Shown here piece by piece: positions 17,079 through 25,323 of a DNA stretch of 64,000 bases. This DNA is from Verminephrobacter eiseniae EF01-2 (GTDB lineage: Bacteria > Pseudomonadota > Gammaproteobacteria > Burkholderiales > Burkholderiaceae_C): the NCBI RefSeq assembly GCF_000015565.1, contig NC_008786.1, positions 2,294,001 through 2,358,000 on the forward strand, in the 5' to 3' direction. The notes under the pieces are model-generated. The model worked only from the letters and a program-made list of their open reading frames with translations. It was not told where the DNA came from and ran no database searches. Every line of letters begins with the position of its first letter. Within the stretch, counting starts at the first letter, position 1. The position numbers and the translations under genes were made by a program.

Positions 17079-18476
17079 ATGCCTGCCAGCACGACTACCG
17101 ACACAACAGCACCCAGTGTCACGATCGAAATCGACAAAGAGCGCCTCACCGCTGGCGAAACCGCCACCGTCACCATCACCTTTAGCGAGATTGTCACCGG
17201 CTTCAATACCAGCGCCACGAGCGGTTCCGTCATACTCGCCGACGCCAACGGCACTCTGAGCAACCTGACGCAGGACGCAACCGACGGCAGAATCTGGAGA
17301 GCCACCTTCACGCCCACGGTCAACCTGTCCAACACCCGCAGCCAACTTCGGCTGAAGTTGGACGGCATCACAGATAGCCGCGGCAACGCCGCCAGTGGTC
17401 TGAGCGCAGCCCGCAGCTACATCGTCGACACCGCAGCCTTTGTCATCAACAAAGCCACGGTGGAGGACAAGCAGTTGATCTTGCGCTACAGCGATGAAAC
17501 CACGCTGGACCCGGACCAGGCACATAACGCGCCCAACGATGCCTTTGTGGTGATGGTCGATGGTGTGCGCAACGATGTCGCCGGCGTGGCCGTGGATGCA
17601 GCGGCCAAGACCATCACGCTGACGCTGGTCAACGCCGTGCGCGGGGGCCAGCGGGTGACCGTCGCCTACAACGACCCCAGCACCGGCAACGACCAGCAAG
17701 CGGTGCAGGAAGCCGGCACCGGCAGCACCAGCGGCAAAGACGCGGCCAGTTTCGCGGCCATGCCGGTGGTCAACCTCCTCGGCGAGCCTCCACCCGAGCC
17801 TCCGCCCGAGACGGAGTCCAGCAGCAAAGGCGCCACGACGAATACGTCGGACTCCGGTCGCAACAGCGGCGCGTCGAATACGTCGGACTTCGACAGCGAC
17901 GGCCTGTCCAACGCCCAGGAGGACCTGGCCCCCGGCCTGCTGCGCTCTGATGGCTCGGCCGGCATGGCTGGCGACGGCAACGGCGACGGCATCAAAGACA
18001 GCCAGCAGATCGCCGTCGCTTCGACCCGCGACCAGACCCTGGTGGCCGGCAGCCAGGACGGCAAGCTGATCCCCGGCAGCAACGCGCGCATTACCGAACT
18101 GGTGCGCAGCGATGCCCCGACCAAGCTGCCCAAGGGCATGGAGATGCCGCTCGGCCTGACCTCATTCAAGGTATCGCTGGCCGAAGGCCGCAGCACCGAG
18201 AGCTTCAGCCTGTACGTAGATTCGGCGCTCGGCGCCAACGGCTACTGGGTCAAGAACAGCGCCGGCACCTGGGTGAACCTGGCCAGCGAACCCTACGGCG
18301 GCAAGGTGAGCAGCGAAGGCGGGCGCACGCGGCTGGACTTTCAGATCCAGGACGGCGGCCAGTACGATGCCGACGGCCAGGTCAACGGCAGCATCAGCGC
18401 GCCCGGCGCCGTGGCGAAGATGCCGCTGTCCATCATCGGGCAGACGGCGCCCCAGGGCGATTCGCTTTGGTTCTGA
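17079..18476 (+). CDS. Ig-like / SWM-repeat / choice-of-anchor surface protein A
   Basis: A 465-residue modular extracellular-type protein. Residues about 10-125 are a bacterial Ig-like domain (ERLTAGETATVTITFSEIV). 126-235 is an SWM/SwmB-type repeat (LILRYSDETTLDPDQAHN, VTVAYNDPSTGND). A Pro/Glu/Ser linker and a thrombospondin type 3-like calcium loop (DFDSDGLSNAQED) follow. From about 320 there is a C-terminal choice-of-anchor-type domain (STESFSLYVDS, RTRLDFQIQDGGQYDADG). There is no N-terminal signal peptide, and the protein ends in a short aromatic tail (SLWF), which suggests type I secretion; no secretion genes are in the window. A paralogue lies 1.5 kb downstream. Function unknown; adhesion or matrix roles are typical. 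Confidence 0.8.
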   Translation: MPASTTTDTTAPSVTIEIDKERLTAGETATVTITFSEIVTGFNTSATSGSVILADANGTLSNLTQDATDGRIWRATFTPTVNLSNTRSQLRLKLDGITDSRGNAASGLSAARSYIVDTAAFVINKATVEDKQLILRYSDETTLDPDQAHNAPNDAFVVMVDGVRNDVAGVAVDAAAKTITLTLVNAVRGGQRVTVAYNDPSTGNDQQAVQEAGTGSTSGKDAASFAAMPVVNLLGEPPPEPPPETESSSKGATTNTSDSGRNSGASNTSDFDSDGLSNAQEDLAPGLLRSDGSAGMAGDGNGDGIKDSQQIAVASTRDQTLVAGSQDGKLIPGSNARITELVRSDAPTKLPKGMEMPLGLTSFKVSLAEGRSTESFSLYVDSALGANGYWVKNSAGTWVNLASEPYGGKVSSEGGRTRLDFQIQDGGQYDADGQVNGSISAPGAVAKMPLSIIGQTAPQGDSLWF

Positions 18477-18585
18477 TTCCGTTGCCAAATCATTCGTGAG
18501 CGCGAAGGCGGAGCGCAGACAGTACGAATGCACGGCAAGCGGCGCCGACAAAGTGCACAAGTGCACGGATGATTCAGGAATGGAA
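18477..18585 (-). mobile_element. 109-bp MITE-like repeat, family 2, copy 1
   Basis: Starts exactly after the TGA stop of Ig-like protein A. Imperfect 15-bp inverted termini TTCCGTTGCCAAATC and the complement of TTCCATTCCTGAATC (11 of 15 match). It is flanked by TGA on both sides. Unit B of the duplication has the same flanks joined (GGTACTGAGGGCACTGAGG) without the element, so a precise insertion with a 3-bp target duplication is directly visible. The rest of the tail to 18763 (except this element) is the shared duplicated sequence, without genes. Confidence 0.8.
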
Positions 18586-18763
18586 TGAGGGTTCTGCGGG
18601 TTGCGCAGGCGCCCAATGCCGATGCGCGGCAACCCGCCTGGAAAGTCCGGCGCAATGCGCTGCGCGGGGATAGGCCCGATCGCGTTGCGCTGGCAGACCC
18701 GACGGGCGATGACGGCGGCACCGCGCCTGCGTTGCCGCCGTTCGATCGTTGGCGCTGCCAAGC

Positions 18764-18927
18764 CAGTGTCGCGCCACCGATCATCTGTCGGTCTGCGCTG
18801 GCCATCGAAGCGCAGCGCGGCGTTGCATCGCTTGCCAATACGCTCGGTATGGGCCGCGTGCTGCGCCTCGCGCTGTGCTCCGATGGCTGCGCGCAGGCTA
18901 CGACATCTGACCGGCGATGCGACATTG
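18764..18927 (-). mobile_element. MITE-like repeat, family 1, copy 4 (diverged)
   Basis: Most diverged of the seven copies: termini CAGTGTCGCGCCACC and GCGATGCGACATT instead of the consensus. Inserted in the tail of duplication unit A. The corresponding place in unit B (about 22570-22582) lacks it. The tail continues to 18992 and then joins unit B. Confidence 0.75.
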
Positions 18928-18992
18928 GCGCCCAATCGCCTGTGCCGCCGCCATTGCACGCTCGATCGGCCCATGCCGTTGCATATTCCATC

Positions 18993-19179
18993 GATCGCCG
19001 TGCCCGGGCGCGGCGTTCTGCTGCGCGACGAGCCGTCCGAAGCCGCGTGCGAGATGCTCACCTGCCTGGCCGATGTGTTGCAGCGCCTGCCGCTGTCCGG
19101 CGCGCCGGTCTGCCTGCCAGACGAGCAAGCCCAGGCCCACCGGGAAGCCGGGCAATTTCGCCAGGCGCAGCCGCGCTGA
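18993..19179 (+). pseudogene. duplicated 3' fragment of the class II aldolase gene
   Basis: About 62 codons matching the C-terminus of the aldolase ending at 16393. Both copies carry GRGVLLRD, EAACEMLTCLADVLQRLP and the final FRQAQ. The fragment ends in TGA (19177-19179). It lacks a start and the catalytic core, so it is not functional; it marks the left boundary of the duplication. Confidence 0.85.
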
Positions 19180-19335
19180 CCCTGCATCGGGCCAAGCCCC
19201 CGCCACCGGATGCCGGCGCCCAAGCCTGAACCCGAACCCGCGTGCGCAAGCCCGTCCGCGCAGCGCACACCACCTCCCCACCTAGGCCGCTGCCCTGCCG
19301 GTTTCCGCGTGCCGCGCGGACCGGCGCACGCAAAT

Positions 19336-19383
19336 GCCAAGAAGCCAAGAAGCCAAGAGGCCAAGAGGCCAAGAGGCCAAGAG
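19336..19383 (+). repeat. 8-bp tandem repeat GCCAAGAR x6
   Basis: Six perfect-length 8-bp units (two GCCAAGAA then four GCCAAGAG). At the matching position in duplication unit A (about 16535) only a single related unit is seen, so the array expanded after the duplication. Confidence 0.85.
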
Positions 19384-19873
19384 CGTGCTGCGGCCCGTTC
19401 CGGTCGGCGCCACGGCCTCGCCGCAGGTGACCCGGCCATGCCCGCAGACGGCGCCGGCTTGCTTGCGGGCGCTACCGCGTCCGGTTTTGGGCGTCCGGTT
19501 TTGGCTTTTGTCATCTGATCCGTTCAGCGGTGCGCTGGGCCGGGCTGCTGCTGCGTCGTTGCTGGCGCGTTGGCCCGGCGGCTTCTGCTCAGAGGTCAGG
19601 GTCGAACGGATCGGGTGCTGGCAGACCGGGCGCTGCCGCTGGCAGATCGGGTAACTGCCGCTGGCAGTGGCCTGCGCTGGCCGGTCTGCTGCCGGGCCGG
19701 TGCGGGCCGGGCGGGGGGTGTTTTTTCCCCTGGGTCGATGGAGATCAAATTGATGTAACATGTGATCCAAATTGCTGTATTTTGGAATTCGTTTTCGCTA
19801 ATCTTTGGCCGTTCCTGATGGTCAAAGCCGTTGCATTGCAACCGGGCAGAAAAGGGACAGCACCGACACGCTT

Positions 19874-19897
19874 GCGCCGTGGTGCCGACCACGGCGC
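19874..19897 (+). promoter_or_regulatory. conserved leader hairpin, copy B
   Basis: Perfect 10-bp inverted repeat GCGCCGTGGT / ACCACGGCGC with a GCCG loop, about 55 bases before the start of Ig-like protein B. The same element precedes protein A with one changed arm base on each side of the stem. Confidence 0.55.
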
Positions 19898-19951
19898 ATG
19901 ACCGGAACCCGATCGATCTCCTCATCCTGACTCCTGACGAAAGAGGGCACC

Positions 19952-22400
19952 ATGGCCTTGACTGACCGCATCAGACTGATTGACGACCGCACGCTGACAA
20001 TCGGCGAAACAATGGAAATCCGCTTCACATTCGACATTTCCGTCGATGACAAGCGCGAAAACGCTGTGGGGGTAGAGAGATATCAGGCCAATGGCCACAT
20101 CAGGGACGATTGGCGGTACACGCGCAGTGAAGGCCAGTGGTGTGCCACCTTCATCCCCGACCGGGAAACAGAGGTCACCGGCAACCGAATCCGCTACAAA
20201 GTCACCACCGCCTTTACTGACAGCAACGGGCGCCGTTATGAGGCCAAGGAGGTGCTCAGCGACACCTTCGACATTGACACCAAGCGGCCCACTCTCGTGG
20301 GCACCCCCACGATCGATAACCCCAACTTAACCAGCGCCAACCAAGTAACCACCATCACCTTTGCCTTCCACGAGCGGATAAATCAGACCACCTTCACAAC
20401 GGATGACCTGACGATAGCGCCGGGCAGGGGCACGCTGGAGAACCTGCGCACCACCGACAACGGCATGACCTGGCGGGTCGATCTGAGGGCCCCGGTGAAC
20501 CTGGCGCCAAACACCGACGCGAAGGGCCTGCAGATCGGGGTCAACATGTCCGGCCTCAGCGATATCGCGGGCAACGCGGGCGCGTTCGGCGACGCAATCC
20601 ACCTCGTCACCTACAACATCGACACCAAGCCGCCCGATTCCACCATTGTCGTTACACCCAACCCCGTCACGAAAAACAACCGCCAGGTCACCGTCACCAT
20701 CACCTTCGACGAGGCAGTCACCGGCTTCACGGTAGACAACATCGATTTCAGCAACGCCAATGTCACGCCCTATGGCAGCAACCGGATAGGAGCGCTGAAC
20801 AGCTCAGCCGACGGCCGCTGCGGGCATCGAGGATGCCACCAACACCATCAGCCTGCGCAACCTCGATACCATCCGTGACGCCACAGGGCACGCCGCAACG
20901 GGCAACCACACCAGCGGCAACTACGAGATCGACACCCAGGAGGCCTATCTCACCAGCGCCATGTTTGACAAACAGCGCCTCACCGCTGGCGAAACCGCCA
21001 CCGTCACCCTCACCTTCAACGAGAGCGTCAGTAACGTCACCCAAGGCACCTTTCAAATCCCCAACGGTTCTGTGAGCGACCCGACGCCGGTTGCCGGCTC
21101 CAACAGCCGCATCTGGACAGCCACCTTCACCCCCACGGCCAACCTGTCGCGCACCAGCAGCTCGATCAGAATAAATCTGGACGGCATCGGAGATCGCGTC
21201 GGCAACATCAGCACGGGTGCCGTGTCATTCAACAACTCCATCGTCATCGACACCAAGGTCTTTGCCGTCAACGACGCCACGGTGAACGGCAGGCAATTGG
21301 TATTGCGCTACAGCGATGAAACCACGCTGGACCCGGAGCAGGCACATAACGCGCCCAACGATGCCTTTGTGGTGCTGGTCGGTGGCGTGCGCAACGCTGT
21401 CACCGGCGTGGTCGTGGATGTAGCGTCCAAGACCGTCACGCTGACGCTGGCCAACGCCGTGTTCCGGGACCAGCCGGTGACCGTCGCCTACAACGACCCC
21501 AGCACCGGCGACGACCTGCAAGCGGTGCAGGAGGCCGGCAGCGGCCACGACGCGGCCAGTTTCGCAGCCAGACCGGTGACCAACCTCAGCCCGGCTCCGG
21601 CGGAAACGGGGACGGGAACTGGCACGGGGACAGGGACTGGTACGGGCACGGGTACTGGGACGGAGACGGGTACGGGCACGGGCACGGAGACTGGCACGGG
21701 TACGGGTACGGGTACGGGCACGGGCACGGGTACGGGCACGAACAGAACGAACCCCGACCGTCGTAAATCACCCAAGTACTTTGACGACGATGCGTCGACG
21801 CGGGACTCCGACCACGACAGTGTGCTCAACGTCCAGGAGGAACTGGCCCCCGGTCTGCTGCGCCCCGATGGTTCGGCCGGCCGGGACGGCGACGGCAACG
21901 GCGACGATGTCCAGGACAGCCAGCAGATCGCCATCGCTTCAACCCGCGACCAGACCCTGGTGGCCGGCAGCCGGGACGGCAAACTGATCCCCGACAGCAA
22001 CGCGCGCATCAGCGAAATGGCGTTCAACGAACCCCCCGCCAGTCAGCCCAAGGGCATGGAGACGCCGCTCGGCCTGACGCAATTCAAGGTCGGCCTGACC
22101 GAAGGCCGCAGCACCGAGAGCTTCAGCCTGTACGTAGACACGGCGCTTGGCGTCAACGGCTTCTGGGCCAAGGACGGCACCGGCACCTGGGTGAACCTGG
22201 CCAGCGAACCCTACGGCGGCAAGGTGGCCAGCGAAGGCGGGCGCACGCGGCTGGACTTTCAGATCGAGGACGGCGGCCAGTACGATGCCGACGGACTGGC
22301 CAATGGCAGCATCACCGCCTTTGGCGCCGCAGCGAAGATGCCGCTGTCCATCGTCGGGCAGGCGCAGCCGCAGGCCGAGTCCAATGGCTTTTGGTACTGA
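19952..22400 (+). pseudogene. Ig-like / SWM-repeat / choice-of-anchor surface protein B, frameshifted
   Basis: The paralogue of protein A with more Ig-like domains. The first frame (19952-20878) encodes about three Ig-like domains: a diverged first one, then TLVGTPTIDNPNLTS..., then VTVTITFDEAVTGF. Near 20805-20820 homology jumps frame between SSADGR and AGIEDATNTISLRNL, with roughly 10-15 residues missing, consistent with a small deletion. The second frame continues through the fourth Ig domain (KQRLTAGETATVTLTF), an SWM repeat (LVLRYSDETTLDPEQ), a Thr-Gly tract, a calcium loop (STRDSDHDSVLNVQEE) and the choice-of-anchor domain, ending GFWY. A GTG or ATG re-start in the second frame (ATG 20961) could still make a 479-residue product similar in layout to protein A. 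Confidence 0.8.
21606..21740 (+). repeat. hexanucleotide ACGGGN tandem array encoding a Thr-Gly tract
   Basis: 45 codons, almost all alternating Thr and Gly (ACN GGN), with Glu in place of Gly at a few positions. It lies between the SWM repeat and the calcium loop, where protein A has only a short Pro/Glu/Ser linker. Gain or loss of 6-bp units keeps frame, so the array would change linker length rather than switch the gene off. Confidence 0.9.
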
Positions 22401-22900
22401 GGGCACTGAGGGTTGCGCAGGCGCCAATGGCTGATGCATGTCAACCCGCTGGAAAGTCCGGCGCAACGCGCCGCGCGGGATGAACCCCATCGCGTTGCGC
22501 CGGCAGATCCGGCGGGCGATGACGGCGCCGCGCCTGCGTTGCAGCCGTTCGTTCGTTGGCGATTGCCAGGAGGCCAGCGCCCGATCGCCTGTGCCCACGT
22601 ATTGCACGCTCGATCGGCCCATACCGTCTCGCATATGCTGGCAGTGATCTGTCCAGCAGCCAATGGCCTGAGCGTAGCTTTGCGCAGGTATGGACGAACG
22701 TGTGCTGCCTTGCGGGGGCCAAAACGGAAAACGGTTTGCCAAGATGACTCGGCAGTCAGTAACTTGGAGGACACCATAAGTCGATGGGCTGTTCCATTTT
22801 GTTCCATTGCTCCCCCGAAGCTGCCAAGAAAAGACCAGCCCGGGATCGCGTCAGAAAACGGAATTCAAAGCACGCCAAGCCGAAATCAGTGCTGTGCCCA
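22401..22900. other. gene-free tail of duplication unit B and flanking DNA
   Basis: 22401-22640 is the duplicated tail described above. 22641-22900 is unexplained. A frame there is open but shows no conserved features. AACTTGGAGGACAC near 22758 resembles the ribosome-site region of the IS630 remnant (CCTTGGAGGACAC at 14650), so an older transposase remnant is possible but not demonstrated. Confidence 0.4.
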
Positions 22901-22995
22901 TTCCATTCCTGAATCGTCCGTGCAATTTGCCGGCGTCGCTTGCCATACATTCGTACTGTCTGCGCTTCGCGTGCACGAACGATTTGGAAATGAAA
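22901..22995 (+). mobile_element. 95-bp MITE-like repeat, family 2, copy 2
   Basis: Left terminus TTCCATTCCTGAATC, right terminus GATTTGGAAATGAAA. It ends exactly at 22995, immediately after (on the minus strand) the TGA stop of the VapC gene at 22996-22998. The flanks are CCA on the left and TCA on the right, a near-match to the TGA target duplication of copy 1. Confidence 0.8.
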
Positions 22996-23418
22996 TCAGC
23001 CATTCCAGGGGTTGAGGACGATCACGCCTGTGAATCTGAAATCGCCCACATTGCGGGTGACCACCGTCATGCCATGCACAAGGGCCGTTGCCGCGATGAG
23101 TGCATCGCGCTCGCCGCGCTTGTCGGGCACATGCAGCCGGGCGCAGCGCCGTGCCACGGCGGTATCGACAGGCAGGGTGCGGTCGGAAAATTCGGGCAGC
23201 ACCTGCTGCTCCAGCCACGAGCGCAGCATGGCGCCCTGGGTCGCGTCCTTGCGCTCGATCGACGAAACGCCAAGCGCCAATTCCATGATGGTGATGGCCG
23301 ACACAAAGAGGTCGGCGGCATCGACGCTTTGCGCCCATGCCGTCACGCCCGCATCCGCCTTGCCAAGCCGCACCTTGCGTAGTTCGGACACTACGTTGGT
23401 GTCGAGCACGTACATCAT
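22996..23418 (-). CDS. vapC: PIN-domain ribonuclease toxin (VapC/FitB type)
   Basis: 140 residues. The first PIN acidic motif is MMYVLDTNVVSE (Asp6), followed by ITIMELALG (Glu of the second motif), RDALIAATAL (third Asp) and TRNVGDF (fourth Asp). These four acids bind the metal that cuts RNA, often initiator tRNA or rRNA loops. The ATG overlaps the antitoxin stop by 4 bp, giving the usual antitoxin-then-toxin order. The stop codon abuts a family 2 mobile repeat. The pair follows the sugar operon on the same strand but probably uses its own promoter. Confidence 0.92.
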   Translation of the reverse strand: MMYVLDTNVVSELRKVRLGKADAGVTAWAQSVDAADLFVSAITIMELALGVSSIERKDATQGAMLRSWLEQQVLPEFSDRTLPVDTAVARRCARLHVPDKRGERDALIAATALVHGMTVVTRNVGDFRFTGVIVLNPWNG

Positions 23419-23669
23419 GAGAAATCGACCGGACGGCTTTGGATGGCTGCACGCGGTGGCCCAAACCCGATGGTGGCGCTGCCCGGCATGGCCAGCGCGT
23501 CGGCGATATTGCGCCGCTGCTTCGTGAGTTGCTGATAGTCGGCAAAGCTCAACAGCACATGGGCGGGTTTGCCCCGGTCCGTGATGAACACCGGCCCCCG
23601 GTCTGTGGCCCGTTTCGCCTCGCTCGCCCCCTGGTTGAACTCGCGGCTGGATAGGGTAGTGATGGTCAT
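23415..23669 (-). CDS. Phd/YefM-type antitoxin
   Basis: 84 residues from the ATG at 23669. The N-terminal Phd/YefM DNA-binding region MTITTLSSREFNQGASEAKRA is followed by GPVFITDRGKPAHVLLSF and the YQQLTKQ segment. The C-terminus would neutralise the PIN toxin encoded just downstream. It normally represses its own promoter, here in the 111-bp gap to the SorC gene. A longer upstream frame exists, but the family start is this Met. Confidence 0.9.
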   Translation of the reverse strand: MTITTLSSREFNQGASEAKRATDRGPVFITDRGKPAHVLLSFADYQQLTKQRRNIADALAMPGSATIGFGPPRAAIQSRPVDFS

Positions 23670-23780
23670 GGCGCGCCTCGCATGTCCGAATGGGGTAGAA
23701 ACGTTACTACAACTCTCGGGCAGGGGCAAGAATTTTCGTTGCACGCGGGCATACCTGTTCAAGCCCCCGCGCTGCGCGCA

Positions 23781-24782
23781 TCAGCCCCCGCGCTGCGTGG
23801 TCGCGTCGTTCAGGTGCAGCACGGCGATGGCGTTGCTGGCGGTGGTCGCCAGCGTGTCGATGGTGCCGGTGCGCAGCGCGCCGAGCATGGCCGTGACCTT
23901 GCTCGATTCGGCGGCGATCGCGATCACGTTCGGGATGCGGCGCAGGTCGTTGGCGCTCAGGCCGATCACGCGGTCCTGTATCGGTGTTTTTGCCGGCTGG
24001 CCGTGGATGTCGATGAAGTCGTAGCCCATCATGTCGCCGACGGTGCCGGCGCGCTTGGCCTGGCTGATTTCCTGCGCGCTGAACCAGCCCATGCGCACCA
24101 TGTTGCTGTCTTCGCTCATGTCGCCGATGCCGACCAGCGCCACATCGGCCCGGCGCGCCTTGTCCAGGCTCTGGCGCACGGTGTCGTTTTCCAGCAGCGC
24201 GCTGCGCACCGCCGCGTCGTCGATCATGGCCGGCGCGTACAGGGTCTGGCTTTCACCGCCGAAGCGCGCGGCCAGCCGGCGGCAGATATGGTCGGGGTTC
24301 ATGGTCTCGCCGCCCCGGTAGCTGCCGCCGATGGCGCAGACGAAGGTGGCCGCGCGGCGCGTGGCGCTCATCGCGTGCTCGCTGACCGCGCTGACGTTGC
24401 GCCCCATGCCCACTGCGACGATGGCGCCGTCGCTGAGGTTGCGGTCCAGCCAGGTCGCCACCAGGCCGGCCAGCAATGCGCGGCATTTGTCGGGGTTGGC
24501 GTGGTCTACCGACAGCAGCGCGCGGCTGATGCCGAAGTGGTCGATCAGTTCGCGCTCCAGGTCGACCGTGAGCGTCGGGTGGTGCCTGACGCGGATCTCG
24601 ACGATGCCCAGGTCCTGTGCCCGCTTGATCATGCGGCCCACGGTCGCGCGGCTGATGCCCAGGCGGCGCGACAACTCGTCCTGGGTTTGCCCGTCGATGA
24701 AGTAGAGCGTGGCCAGGCGCGTCAACTCCTCGGTCGACATGCTCGGGGCGGCGCTGCGGGAACGGGTGGCATCGGTCGTCAT
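23781..24782 (-). CDS. SorC/DeoR-family sugar-binding transcriptional regulator
   Basis: 333 residues. The N-terminal helix-turn-helix LATLYFIDGQTQDELSRRLG, ISRATVGRMIKRA is at about 23-54. The C-terminal sugar-phosphate-binding domain resembles the SorC/CggR fold (VAVGMGRNVSAV, CAIGGSYRGG, ALVGIGDM, GLSANDLRRIPNVIAIA). Such proteins sense a phosphorylated sugar. It is the last catabolic gene of the minus-strand locus, 61 bp after the isomerase, and likely controls the divergent promoters at 29789-30089. Confidence 0.9.
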   Translation of the reverse strand: MTTDATRSRSAAPSMSTEELTRLATLYFIDGQTQDELSRRLGISRATVGRMIKRAQDLGIVEIRVRHHPTLTVDLERELIDHFGISRALLSVDHANPDKCRALLAGLVATWLDRNLSDGAIVAVGMGRNVSAVSEHAMSATRRAATFVCAIGGSYRGGETMNPDHICRRLAARFGGESQTLYAPAMIDDAAVRSALLENDTVRQSLDKARRADVALVGIGDMSEDSNMVRMGWFSAQEISQAKRAGTVGDMMGYDFIDIHGQPAKTPIQDRVIGLSANDLRRIPNVIAIAAESSKVTAMLGALRTGTIDTLATTASNAIAVLHLNDATTQRGG

Positions 24783-24843
24783 ATACGCCGCATGGCGCGG
24801 TCACACAGGTCGTGCCGGCCCCGGCGGGGGCCGTGCCGGGGGG

Positions 24844-25323
24844 TCAGCCGCTGTCTCCGGCCTGCCGCAGCCGCTGCTCATGCGCTGCCAGCGCGTCGAG
24901 CTTGGGTTGCGAGCGCGGCCCGGCAACATACTGCGCGGCCAGGAAGGTCTGCACGATGCTCTTGGCCAGTTCGATGCCGATCACGCGCGCGCCGATGGTG
25001 ATGATGTGCGCGTCGTTGCTGAGCGCGGCGCGCTCGGCGCTGTAGGTGTCGTGCGCCTGCGCGGCGCGGATGCCCGGCACCTTGTTCGCTGCAATCGCCA
25101 TGCCGATGCCGGTGCCGCACAGCAGCAGGCCGCGCTCGGCCTGGCCGCGCGCGATGGCCTGCGCCACCGCGATGCCGATGTCCGGGTACAGCACCGGCTG
25201 GTGGTCATGGGTGCCGAAGTCCGTCACCTGGTGGCCCTGGGCCAGCAATGCGGCCTTCAGGCAGTCTTTCATGGCGTTGGCGGCCTCGTCGCAGCCGATG
25301 GCGATTTTCATGGGGGTTTTCAT
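24844..25323 (-). CDS. RpiB/LacAB-family sugar-phosphate isomerase (candidate erythrulose-4-phosphate isomerase)
   Basis: 159 residues, RpiB fold: KIAIGCDEAANAMK, the catalytic Cys in LLLCGTGIGMAIAANK (Cys69), GIRAA and IGARVIGIELAK. Two histidines of ribose-5-phosphate isomerase B are missing. The GCDH motif is GCDE, and the HND motif whose His helps open the furanose ring is SND. A tetrulose phosphate cannot form that ring, so the change suits a four-carbon substrate, as in the DerI/EryI-type isomerases of threitol and erythritol pathways. The ATG overlaps the SDR stop by 4 bp. Function is an inference from context and residues; pentose isomerase remains possible. Confidence 0.85.
   Translation of the reverse strand: MKTPMKIAIGCDEAANAMKDCLKAALLAQGHQVTDFGTHDHQPVLYPDIGIAVAQAIARGQAERGLLLCGTGIGMAIAANKVPGIRAAQAHDTYSAERAALSNDAHIITIGARVIGIELAKSIVQTFLAAQYVAGPRSQPKLDALAAHEQRLRQAGDSG

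Larger units (their letters stand above)
16201..18992 (+). repeat. tandem segmental duplication, unit A
   Basis: Unit A contains the 3' end of the aldolase gene, a 685-bp leader region, the first Ig-like protein gene and a tail of about 510 bp. Unit B (18993-22640) repeats the same order. Clear matches include GATCGCCGTGCCCGGGCG at 16201 and 18993, and the post-gene tail GGGTTGCGCAGGCGCC at 18600 and 22408. Unit A carries two mobile repeats (18477-18585 and 18764-18927) that are absent from the matching places in unit B. Confidence 0.85.
19180..19951 (+). promoter_or_regulatory. long leader region upstream of Ig-like protein B
   Basis: Gene-free region paralogous to 16394-17078. It holds a 48-bp array of six GCCAAGAR units at 19336-19383; unit A has only one related unit. 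Two CTGCCGCTGGCAG palindromes at 19633 and 19655, 22 bp apart, match the pair in unit A. The AT-rich stretch 19740-19805 is the likely promoter area. A perfect hairpin at 19874-19897 and a GAAAGAGG ribosome site precede the ATG at 19952. Confidence 0.5.
18993..22640 (+). repeat. tandem segmental duplication, unit B
   Basis: Second unit of the tandem duplication: a fragment of the aldolase 3' end, the leader, a longer and frameshifted Ig-like gene and the tail. Similarity to unit A is strong in the aldolase fragment, leader, the C-terminal half of the protein and the tail. The middle differs because unit B has extra Ig-like domains. The units share the tail motif GCACGCTCGATCGGCCCAT (18957 and 22605). 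Confidence 0.85.

Noticed and set aside
18585-19229. A 214-codon open frame across the MITE and aldolase fragment
   Set aside because: It is built from repeat sequence and a wrong frame of the duplicated fragment; not conserved as a unit.
19336-21740. CRISPR array
   Set aside because: The 8-bp and 6-bp arrays have no spacers and are simple tandem repeats; no cas genes are present.
22413-23015. A 200-codon open frame in the tail of duplication unit B
   Set aside because: Spans duplicated non-coding tail and a family 2 repeat; no conserved residues between the units.
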